Source: Fidelibacterota bacterium
GTDB taxonomy: Bacteria; Fidelibacterota; UBA2242; JAOZSR01
Length of the DNA stretch: 36,531 bases
Assembly (NCBI GenBank): GCA_029939575.1
Contig: JAOZSR010000028.1
Span: forward strand, 1 to 36,531
Reading direction: 5' to 3'
The number at the start of each line of letters is the position of its first letter. Within the stretch, counting starts at the first letter, position 1. The position numbers were made by a program, and so were the translations under genes. The notes under the pieces were generated by a model, which saw only the letters and a program-made list of their open reading frames with translations, had not been told where the DNA came from and ran no database searches. Positions 9,595-17,536 of this stretch are shown in pieces.

Positions 9595-11799
9595 TCAGGC
9601 AAGAATATTTTCATTGCCTGAATCTTTGACAAAAATACATGAATAATTTGATAATTCCATTAATTGATTCATACTAAAACCACTTGCTCTTTCAGTCATT
9701 CCAAAAATATTCAGGTCTGCAACAGGACAGTTGGCTAAAACTTCCTGAAAATCACCGACTAATACAGAAATTTCTGTTCCATGTGGCATCCGGGCTTTAT
9801 CATCAATCTTATTTAAAAAACGATTAGCCTGATCTCGATCTTCTTCTCTGTTAATAACCAGGATAAGCCGAATTAATCCCTGCCAGTTCTTCTTTAATTG
9901 AATAGCAATCAACAGTGCAAGATTTCTGTTTGGACTCCCCTGGCGCAACCAGACATTAATTATTTTACGATTACCAAGGGCGGATACCGGGTGCTGAGCA
10001 TAAATACAGATTCCAAGGTGTTCTTTGTGGGCAATCTGGATAATCTTATTAAGCCTCTCATCTTTTGCCCGGTCTTTACTTATTGTAAGAAACATTGTGT
10101 TCGGTGGAAAAAACATACCCTTGGTGGTCTGAGTAATTACACTCAAACCGTTTATCAAATCATCACATTCAATGGCGGTCTCAGCCGTAAATATACCTTC
10201 GTCTTTTAGGGGTTTAACAAATTCTTTCAGGCGCTCATCCAATATTTCCGATGAATCTTGACGACCTTCAATTCCCCGGGAAGATTTATCTTTGATTAAT
10301 GGAATATTTTCAAAAATTTTATTTTGACTTTTCACATTAATTGAAAAAAATCGCACAGTACCACTTGGATAAATAATATCCCGAATCAAAGATCCTATAG
10401 TTCTCCAGCGACGCGGATCTTCAATGGGGATCAGCAAATTTGGTTTCCATGTTTTTTCGTTCACAGGCAATCTTGTTGAAGTTTTGGCTGCCCATTCAGC
10501 AATTGCATTAAACAATCCACCGCGAACATCACTCCATGGTACTGTTAAACCGCGCTTAATCTGAATAATATAAAATCCGGCGATAAAAACAAGGGCAACT
10601 CCTGCAAACAGCGGATTAATTAAAAACATCACAATAAAACACCATATACCACCAAGAATAGGAATTATGGTGGGTACATTCAAACTAGGTCTGAAAGATG
10701 GAATGCCAATTCCTTTTTCAATGGCAACCGCAAAATTTAATATCCCATAGGTGATTAGGAAAAACATTGTTAATAAAGGGGCCAGAGAATTAAGATCACC
10801 AAGCAGCAAACAAATTTCAACAAAAACAACTGTCAAAAACAGGGAAAACCGTGGCTCACCGTTTTTACTGAGTTTTGCAAAGTATTTTGAAAATGGGATA
10901 ACCTTGTCCTGCCCTAATGCCAATAAAGTACGAGGGCTACCCATTATACTTCCAAGTGCAGATGATAAAGTAGCGCCCAGGATTCCACCCAAAATAAGAA
11001 CCGGCCAGCGGGATAACTTTAAAATTATTGTATAGTTATTTACCAATTCATCTGAATTAGCCTGATAATCATACCAAAACGCCACTGCAATATAAACGAC
11101 CATTGTAATAAGTACACCGGATACTATTCCAAAGGGCATACTTTTCCTGGAATTCCTCAAATCACCTGACATAGCAGCGCCAGCAGCAATTCCGGTCACT
11201 GCCGGAAAAAATATTGCAAAAATCTTCCAAAAATCTGCTTTTTGAAAATCGCCCCAGATAACAATCTCTCTTGCAATAGGACTTTGCCCTGCAAAAAACG
11301 AAAAAAGTGACAATACAATGAGAGATAAAATAATAAATTGTATTTTCATGGCGATTTTAGCACCGATAAATGAAACCAGAAACAGTACTAACAAAACCAA
11401 TGAAGACACAAGTAGTGCATTATGTTCCGGAAAAATCGATAACCAACCCTCACTAAAACCAACAATGTATAAAGCAGCACTAAGTGCCTGTGATAAATAT
11501 AAAGGTATGCCAATAGCACTGCCAATTTCAGGGCCAAGTGAACGTGAGATCAGGGCATACAACCCACCTGCTCCAATCTTTATATTCGAAGCAATAGCTG
11601 CGATAGAAAGCCCGGTAATAATCGTAACAATATTGGCCATCAAAATTATTAACAGTGCGCCGCCAAGTCCCGCATTACCAACAACCCAGCCCAAACGCAA
11701 GTATAAAATAACACCTAAAATAGTTAAAACAGTTGGTGTAAATACACCCTCGAAGGTTCCAAATTTTTTATTCATCTTTATATTTTTATTCATATTCAT
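9595..11799 (-). CDS. SLC12-like (cation-chloride cotransporter/APC superfamily) membrane transporter
   Basis: A 734-residue inner-membrane secondary transporter. The N-terminal half (about 15-430) has some twelve hydrophobic segments, opening with GVFTPTVLTILGVILYLRLG, a region conserved in eukaryotic Na-K-Cl cotransporters and their prokaryotic relatives. The C-terminal 280 residues are soluble and resemble the SLC12 cytosolic domain, including WRTIGSLIRDI and a late ending with LMELSNYSCIFVKDSG. Transport of Na+/K+/Cl- is possible, but amino-acid or polyamine transport is not excluded. No strong Shine-Dalgarno precedes the ATG at 11799; an internal Met at 11775 is an alternative start. Same strand as the molybdenum hydroxylase operon downstream; a functional link is not shown. 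Confidence 0.82.
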   Translation of the reverse strand: MNMNKNIKMNKKFGTFEGVFTPTVLTILGVILYLRLGWVVGNAGLGGALLIILMANIVTIITGLSIAAIASNIKIGAGGLYALISRSLGPEIGSAIGIPLYLSQALSAALYIVGFSEGWLSIFPEHNALLVSSLVLLVLFLVSFIGAKIAMKIQFIILSLIVLSLFSFFAGQSPIAREIVIWGDFQKADFWKIFAIFFPAVTGIAAGAAMSGDLRNSRKSMPFGIVSGVLITMVVYIAVAFWYDYQANSDELVNNYTIILKLSRWPVLILGGILGATLSSALGSIMGSPRTLLALGQDKVIPFSKYFAKLSKNGEPRFSLFLTVVFVEICLLLGDLNSLAPLLTMFFLITYGILNFAVAIEKGIGIPSFRPSLNVPTIIPILGGIWCFIVMFLINPLFAGVALVFIAGFYIIQIKRGLTVPWSDVRGGLFNAIAEWAAKTSTRLPVNEKTWKPNLLIPIEDPRRWRTIGSLIRDIIYPSGTVRFFSINVKSQNKIFENIPLIKDKSSRGIEGRQDSSEILDERLKEFVKPLKDEGIFTAETAIECDDLINGLSVITQTTKGMFFPPNTMFLTISKDRAKDERLNKIIQIAHKEHLGICIYAQHPVSALGNRKIINVWLRQGSPNRNLALLIAIQLKKNWQGLIRLILVINREEDRDQANRFLNKIDDKARMPHGTEISVLVGDFQEVLANCPVADLNIFGMTERASGFSMNQLMELSNYSCIFVKDSGNENILA

Positions 11800-11908
11800 C
11801 TAACAATCAATCATAATTTAGGGATTATTCTTACAATGGAAAATATAAATAATTGATTTTAAAAGTCAAATCTATAGTTGTAAATTTATTGGAAAAAACA
11901 GGAAAGCC

Positions 11909-12643
11909 ATGAAATTTTTAACTATTGTACTAAACTTTATTTTAATTATTACCATGAATACAAATAAAATATATTGTCAGCAAACCAGGAGAGATTTACC
12001 TTTTCAGCCGGGAGAGGTCCTGAAATACTCTGTATATATGAATTTTATCAAAGCGGGTGAAGCTGATATGAGAGTATTATCCCTTGATACAACAAATTCA
12101 GTTCCGGTATTTCGTATCAGTTCAAAAACTCTGACCAGACCATTTTTTGATAAAATTTACAAAATCAGGGATATACTGGAAACCCGGGTTGATGCTAATC
12201 AACTCCATTCCCTGGCATTTAAAAAGGACATTTCGGAACGAAAATACACAAAACAGTATAATGTGAAGTTTAATTATTTTGACTCCCTCGCTGTTTCAAA
12301 TGAGAAAACCACAAAAATTAACGGACCGGTTTTTGACAGTGTTGCCATGTTTTATTATATCAGAGCGGAAAGCCTGTTTACCGGAAAACATATTGCCTTT
12401 GATAGTTTTGACAATGATAAATTAATTCCCTTCGAAGTTGTTGTACGCAAGCCAAAAAGCATCAAAGTTCCGGCTGGTAAATTTTCCTGTTATCAATTGG
12501 AACCTATAAAAATATCTGCAAAAACATTTAAATATAAAAATAGAATTTCTATATATATTAGTAATGACAACAGAAAACTTCCTGTCAAAATCATCAACCA
12601 CACTTCAATTGGGTCAATGGTTTTAAAGTTGGTATCCTATTAA
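11909..12643 (+). CDS. Secreted DUF3108-family protein
   Basis: A 244-residue protein with an N-terminal signal peptide (hydrophobic stretch about residues 3-17, ending before QQTRRDLPF). The body matches the DUF3108 pattern: FQPGEVLKYSVYMNFIKAGEA near the start of the mature chain, a central RDILETRVD strand, and VPAGKFSCYQLEP followed by a final beta-strand pair. Members of this family are periplasmic or outer-membrane-associated beta-rich proteins; their biochemical role is not established. The ATG has AGGAAA seven bases upstream. The gene is single, divergent from the SLC12-like transporter, and followed by REP-like hairpins. Confidence 0.78.
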   Translation: MKFLTIVLNFILIITMNTNKIYCQQTRRDLPFQPGEVLKYSVYMNFIKAGEADMRVLSLDTTNSVPVFRISSKTLTRPFFDKIYKIRDILETRVDANQLHSLAFKKDISERKYTKQYNVKFNYFDSLAVSNEKTTKINGPVFDSVAMFYYIRAESLFTGKHIAFDSFDNDKLIPFEVVVRKPKSIKVPAGKFSCYQLEPIKISAKTFKYKNRISIYISNDNRKLPVKIINHTSIGSMVLKLVSY

Positions 12644-12699
12644 AGTAAGAAATTATAAATAAAAAAATACCAAAATAAACTCATTCATCACACAAAATA

Positions 12700-12730
12700 T
12701 TAACCTTCGGCTTTAGCCGATGGCTAAGAA
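12700..12730. repeat. REP-like hairpin (CGGCTTTAGCCG)
   Basis: A short palindromic element with stem TCGGCT/AGCCGA at 12707-12712 and 12715-12720, followed by a second partial copy GGCTAAG. Similar GGCTTTAGCC repeats occur dispersed in many bacterial genomes. It lies 60 bases after the DUF3108 gene and is not followed by a T-run, so it is not a clear terminator. Confidence 0.5.
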
Positions 12731-12750
12731 TGAAAAAATACTTTTAAATT

Positions 12751-12830
12751 CATCCCCTCTCAATATATTATCAAAAATCTATAGTTTATCAGCACTCCCC
12801 TTCTCTTACAAGAGAAGGGGTAGGGGGATG
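12751..12830. repeat. Nested inverted repeat with 11-bp GC-rich hairpin
   Basis: An 11-bp perfect stem, CCCCTTCTCTT at 12797-12807 with AAGAGAAGGGG at 12810-12820, leaves an effectively 4-base loop. Outside it, CATCCCC (12751-12757) pairs with GGGGATG (12824-12830), giving a nested structure. The C/G-rich composition contrasts with the AT-rich surroundings. It resembles dispersed REP/MITE-like intergenic elements. It sits between two convergent genes and may stop transcription, but lacks a T-run. Confidence 0.6.
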
Positions 12831-12898
12831 AGTTTTGAAAAACACCAAACTCAATTTCACTAAACGAATAGAGCCAATTGAGTTTCGGATATATAATA

Positions 12899-15439
12899 TT
12901 ATAATAAATGTTTTGGGATCTTCGGATAATTGTATACCATGGGAAAAGTAATTTGAAATTTTGCACCATTATCGTTACTAATTTTCAGTTTCCCATGTAA
13001 TTGTCGAGTCAAAGTTTGGATTAATTCCATTCCCAAAGTTTTACTATTTTCCATGTTTTTATCATTTGGTAAGCCAATTCCGTTATCTCTAATTTCCAAC
13101 CTAACATTCTCGTCCTTTAGTTTCTTCATATTTACCCAAATGTTACCTGCTTGGTTATTTGGAAAGGCATACTTCATGCTGTTGGTAATTATTTCATCGA
13201 TAATTAGCCCACAGGGAATTGCTTTATTAATATCAAGTGAAATTGATTTGATATCAATTTGATATTGAATATGTTGGGCCATACCATGAAAGGATGTAAA
13301 AACATGATGTAGCAGGTTTTTAACATAATCCAAAAAATCTATATGACTAAGGTCATCGGAGCGGTATAAGCTCTCGTGAATCAGCGCCATGGCCCGTACC
13401 CTGTTCTGAGTATCTCTAAAAAGTGATATATCTGCTTCATTTTTAACATGTCGTATTTGCAGATTAATCAGACTTGTTACAAGTTGAAGGTTATTTTTCA
13501 CCCTGTGGTGGATTTCTTTCAACATAACTTCTTTTTCTGCAAGGGCACGCTGTATTTTTTTCTCTTTTTGAATACGATTTGTAATATCATGGACAATACA
13601 GATAATATTTTCCCGTGTTGAGGTTTCGTAAAGTACCAGGGCTATTGAAATCCTTCCACAAAAATGGCTTTCGTCTTTCCCGATAAAATCAATTTCTCTA
13701 ATAATTATTTCATTTTCTTTGAGTTTGCTATGAAATATTGCCCTAATTTCTATGAAATGTTCTTCGGGAATATATTCAAAAAAATTATGATCCAGCATCT
13801 CATCTAATTCATATTTAAAAAGATTGGCAAGTTGTTGATTATAAAAAATCGGATTACCCTCAACATCAAGTAAAGCGATTCCGTCAGGAGATGTTTCAAC
13901 CAAAGTTTTATAAAGTGTCTCGCCGACTTTTACCTTCTCTTTGGAAATATATTCTTCTGTAATATCTTCCACAGTACCTTCATAATAAAGTATCTTGCCT
14001 TCAGAATCCCGGATTGCATTGGCACTTTCCCGCATATATTTAATATCACCAGCCGGGGTAAACCATTTTGCCACTTCCCCCTGCAAACCATCCTTGTTCT
14101 CTACCATTTTCTTAAATTCTTCTCTTGAATATTCAGGGGCAAAACCTTCCTCCTCAAGATTTATTTTAGCAAGTTCTTTAAAACTGCTATAGTCAAGCAT
14201 TTTTACCAGGGCAGGATTAGCGAGTAATATTTGCCCATCAGGTGTTGTTCGGTAAAGCCCGAGAGTTGCATTTTCATACAGACTTCTAAATTGTTTTTCA
14301 CTTTTCCTAAGTTGACCCATTGTTTTTTTCAAACTGTCATTTGTTTTCTGTAAAGCAAGTTCACGTTGAGATCGCTGAATGCAAAAACCGATGACCTGGG
14401 CAGCTTCCATAATAGTATCAATTTCAGGCAAAGTCCAATATTTGATATAATCACGATGTTCAAAAATCAAAACTCCCCAGAAATCATATTCTAAGAAAAT
14501 TGGAGCCAGTATCCACGATTTAATATCATACTTTAAAAAGAATTCTTTTATTTCCTGACTCTCACTTTTTATATTTGTTTCGAAATGTAATCCGGATTTC
14601 AATGTTTTTATCAAATGATCATAAGTGTCTTTGTCAATAGGGAATTTATTAATTTCAGGACTTTCTTTAATAGGCGGAGAGTTTTTATTAACCCATTCGT
14701 GGGTTTGTGAAATTATCAGGTGTTTTTTCTCATTATTTAATTTTTGTACAACCAACAACCTACTGGTATCAGTGGCTTTACCCATGATTTCAATCGCATC
14801 TGACAAGGCTTTTTTATAGTCTGTATTTTTTAAAAGTAACTCTGATATCTTACGAAGCGCTTTAAGTAGATTGTTTTTTTTCATTATAACATTTTCCAGA
14901 TGATAATGTTCTTCCTGAAGAGACAGAGCGTTACAAAGTGTTTTTAGAATATTGATGTCTGTTTTAGTATATTTTCTGGGCTTTGGGTTAACTACACATA
15001 AAGAACCAACAGTCTTATTTTCCCGGAAAATTTTCCCTCCGATATAAGATTGCATTTTACACTTTACAATGTTTTTATCGCCTTTTTCCCGTTTTAAGTT
15101 TTTTATATCCTCTAGTACAAAAATATTATCATTTCCTTTAATTACCGACTCATAGCAAATATGGCCTGCCGGATTAACCTGTTTTACCATATCCCTAGAA
15201 ACATTCTGTCCGGTCCAAGCCACCAGATAATTCTTTTTGTTTTCCAGGCGATTATAAACAGCACAGGTTCCACCTAATAATTGTCCGGCATACTTGACAA
15301 TAATATCTATATTTCGGGTTGCATTTACACCAAGAGAACCAAATATTTCACTCAAAGTTTCCAGTCTGTTTTGATTTTTTTTCCTGAGACTCTTTGCTTC
15401 ATTCATTGATTCGGATAAAGATATTTTTGATTTTACCAT
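12899..15439 (-). CDS. Soluble multi-sensor histidine kinase (GAF-GAF-PAS-PAS-HisKA_2-HATPase)
   Basis: An 846-residue signalling kinase without membrane segments, so a cytoplasmic sensor. Apparent layout: GAF-like domain about 20-175; second GAF-like domain about 195-360 (ILAPIFLEYDFWGVLIFEH); PAS about 385-500, ending in GTVEDITEEY; PAS about 510-630, ending in CIVHDITNRIQ; HisKA_2-type dimerisation domain with the phosphorylated His in MLKEIHHRVKNNLQL; and a C-terminal HATPase with IDEIITNSMKYAF and DNGIGLP. The EIHHRVKNNLQ motif places it in the HWE/HisKA_2 class, common in light, redox or stress sensing. No response regulator is encoded nearby, so its partner is unknown. Ligands of the GAF/PAS domains cannot be read from sequence. 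Confidence 0.9.
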   Translation of the reverse strand: MVKSKISLSESMNEAKSLRKKNQNRLETLSEIFGSLGVNATRNIDIIVKYAGQLLGGTCAVYNRLENKKNYLVAWTGQNVSRDMVKQVNPAGHICYESVIKGNDNIFVLEDIKNLKREKGDKNIVKCKMQSYIGGKIFRENKTVGSLCVVNPKPRKYTKTDINILKTLCNALSLQEEHYHLENVIMKKNNLLKALRKISELLLKNTDYKKALSDAIEIMGKATDTSRLLVVQKLNNEKKHLIISQTHEWVNKNSPPIKESPEINKFPIDKDTYDHLIKTLKSGLHFETNIKSESQEIKEFFLKYDIKSWILAPIFLEYDFWGVLIFEHRDYIKYWTLPEIDTIMEAAQVIGFCIQRSQRELALQKTNDSLKKTMGQLRKSEKQFRSLYENATLGLYRTTPDGQILLANPALVKMLDYSSFKELAKINLEEEGFAPEYSREEFKKMVENKDGLQGEVAKWFTPAGDIKYMRESANAIRDSEGKILYYEGTVEDITEEYISKEKVKVGETLYKTLVETSPDGIALLDVEGNPIFYNQQLANLFKYELDEMLDHNFFEYIPEEHFIEIRAIFHSKLKENEIIIREIDFIGKDESHFCGRISIALVLYETSTRENIICIVHDITNRIQKEKKIQRALAEKEVMLKEIHHRVKNNLQLVTSLINLQIRHVKNEADISLFRDTQNRVRAMALIHESLYRSDDLSHIDFLDYVKNLLHHVFTSFHGMAQHIQYQIDIKSISLDINKAIPCGLIIDEIITNSMKYAFPNNQAGNIWVNMKKLKDENVRLEIRDNGIGLPNDKNMENSKTLGMELIQTLTRQLHGKLKISNDNGAKFQITFPMVYNYPKIPKHLL

Positions 15440-15704
15440 AATTTCTCAAATGAATTACATTTTACATTATCATGACTTTTGTAATTACACCAACCACTCT
15501 TGTTTATTATTTATTTCACAATGTCTATATGGAAAAATAAGACAAGGAATGGAATAATACAACCAAATTATTGCAATTTAGGAAAGTAATATCCTGTATT
15601 TTCTTTGATATACGGCAATTTAAATTGTCGCTCTCAGATATTTCTTTTAATACAGACTACAAAATTAATAAATACCAATATGTATTTTTATTGAGATATT
15701 TTAT

Positions 15705-16445
15705 TCAAAATTTACCAGATTGAAAGAAATCAACGATTTCCGGAATGTTTGATTTCTTGGCTTCAGCCAGAGAGCCATGGAACAGTTTTTTTCCTTTTTC
15801 CAGAAAAATTATTTTATCTGCAATCCTGTGAATTGAGGCTAATTCATGAGTAACTACAACAATTGTCATATTTAGTTGTTCTTTTAATTTTAGTATTAAC
15901 TCATCTAATTTCACACTGGTAATCGGATCGAGTCCGGCTGATGGCTCATCACAAAAAAGAATCTGCGGATCAAGAGCGATTGATCTGGCAAGTGCAGCTC
16001 TTTTTTTCATTCCCCCTGATAATTCTGAGGGAAGCAAATTAGTCGCTTTTTCTAATTGAACAAGATGAAGTTTGACTTTGATTATTTTTTCAATTATTTG
16101 AGCCGGAAGTTTTGTATGTTGTTCCAAAGGAATGGCAATATTATCAAAAACACTAATAGAATTCAGCAAGGCCCCATTTTGAAATAACATTCCAATGTTT
16201 TTCAGCACCGGTTCCAAACTTTCCTGTGACAGACCCATGGTTTCTTTGCCGAAAATTTTAATAGAGCCCTGAATTGGTTGGTAAAGACGCAAAATATTTT
16301 TGATCAGGGTTGTTTTGCCGCAACCACTGCCACCGAGAATAATTGTTACTTCACCGGGATAAATGTCAACATCAATGTTATCTAAAACAAGTGTTTCATC
16401 ATATTTTGCAATTAAATTTTTTACTTCTATTATCGGTTTTTTCAT
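15705..16445 (-). CDS. mlaF: ABC transporter ATP-binding protein of MCE/Mla lipid transport system
   Basis: The 246-residue ATPase of an Mla-type lipid transporter at the inner membrane. Walker A GGSGCGKTT, signature LSGGMKKRAALARS and Walker B ILFCDEPSAGLDP are all intact. The SGGMKKR signature and the C-terminal part ending in EIVDFFQSGKF are typical of MlaF rather than of import ABC ATPases. It is the last of four genes and begins one base after the mlaE stop. With MlaE and the MCE protein it should drive phospholipid movement between the two membranes. Confidence 0.93.
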   Translation of the reverse strand: MKKPIIEVKNLIAKYDETLVLDNIDVDIYPGEVTIILGGSGCGKTTLIKNILRLYQPIQGSIKIFGKETMGLSQESLEPVLKNIGMLFQNGALLNSISVFDNIAIPLEQHTKLPAQIIEKIIKVKLHLVQLEKATNLLPSELSGGMKKRAALARSIALDPQILFCDEPSAGLDPITSVKLDELILKLKEQLNMTIVVVTHELASIHRIADKIIFLEKGKKLFHGSLAEAKKSNIPEIVDFFQSGKF

Positions 16446-16446
16446 A

Positions 16447-17520
16447 TTAAAGCATATAGATTAAACTAAAAATCGCATCCAGAACAATCACGGCAAAAAT
16501 TGAAGCAACTACCGAGCGGGTTGTTGCTTTGCCGACTCCTTCAGAGCCGCCCGTGACATTAAATCCATAGTAAGCACCTATTATTACTATTACCCAGGCA
16601 AAAAAGAGACTTTTACTAAGCCCGACAATAAGATCTTTAGTCGTTAAAACACTGAATAATTCAGTAAAATATGCCATTATAGTGAGATCAAGATAAAAAA
16701 TTCCAACCAGCAGGCCGCCAATAACCCCAACAACAATTGAAATAATAACAAGCAAAGGCATACATATTGTCATTGCGTTGAATTTGGGTGCTACAATATA
16801 GCGCAAGGGATTAATGGCCATAACTTTGAGTGCATCAATTTCTTCGGCAACCTGCATAGTTGCGATTTCAGAAGCTATCGCTGATCCACTTCTACCGGCT
16901 ACTATTATAGCCGTCATCATGGGCCCCATTTCTCTTACCATGGAAATTGCAATCAGATCGGCAACAAAAATATTGGCTCCAAATTGTCTTAACTGAGCTG
17001 CTGATTGAAGAGCCAGAATAAGCCCGAGGATTAAAGAAAGCAAGCTGATGATCCCTACGGCATCCGCGCCGATTAACAGACATTGCTGAGTAATAACTCC
17101 TTTTTTTTGACTTTTCCTGTTAAAAACGGCAACCACTGACCAAAATATAATATCAGATGTTAAAAAAAGGCCTTGGACTGTTTCTGTTTTAAAATTTATT
17201 AAAGCCGTGCCTATTCTCTCAAAAAAACCAGGTTCTTGCCTTGGAGAAGAGTTAGGGATTTTTAGAGAAGAAAAAGTATTGATCGCCTTTAGGACGCTCT
17301 CATTGGCCCTTGTAATTTCAGGAGACAAAGTTTTGGAACTTTGCATTAATTCATCTAAAAAAGCAACTCCGGCACTGTCTATTTTGTTAACATTATCCAG
17401 ATCAATTTCCCGAATTTCCGATTTGGGCAACTTTTTAAGTTCTTTAAATAGCTGTGGTACACTGAACCTGGTAAGTTCGCCACTCAAAATTAATGTTTTG
17501 TCTTTTAAATTCATGGACAT
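16447..17520 (-). CDS. mlaE: MlaE-type permease with N-terminal STAS (MlaB-like) domain
   Basis: A 357-residue inner-membrane permease. The first about 85 residues form a STAS domain (LILSGELTRFSVPQL, then IREIDLDNVNKIDSAGVAFL), equivalent to separate MlaB in E. coli. After a linker comes the MlaE domain, with DAVGIISLLSLILGLILALQ, ISMVREMGPMMTAIIVAGRSG and ALKVMAINPLRYIVAPK, and about five membrane helices. The MlaE family folds as a dimer that holds the MCE ring and MlaF. It starts 16 bases after the lipoprotein gene stop. A second ATG two codons downstream is an equally possible start; neither has a strong Shine-Dalgarno. Confidence 0.92.
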   Translation of the reverse strand: MSMNLKDKTLILSGELTRFSVPQLFKELKKLPKSEIREIDLDNVNKIDSAGVAFLDELMQSSKTLSPEITRANESVLKAINTFSSLKIPNSSPRQEPGFFERIGTALINFKTETVQGLFLTSDIIFWSVVAVFNRKSQKKGVITQQCLLIGADAVGIISLLSLILGLILALQSAAQLRQFGANIFVADLIAISMVREMGPMMTAIIVAGRSGSAIASEIATMQVAEEIDALKVMAINPLRYIVAPKFNAMTICMPLLVIISIVVGVIGGLLVGIFYLDLTIMAYFTELFSVLTTKDLIVGLSKSLFFAWVIVIIGAYYGFNVTGGSEGVGKATTRSVVASIFAVIVLDAIFSLIYML

Positions 17521-17536
17521 TTTAAAATACCAAAAA

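Noticed and set aside
11318-11803. A 161-codon open frame antisense to the SLC12-like transporter gene
   Set aside because: It mirrors the coding frame of the real gene, has no ribosome site and no recognisable domain; the opposite strand has clear protein similarity.
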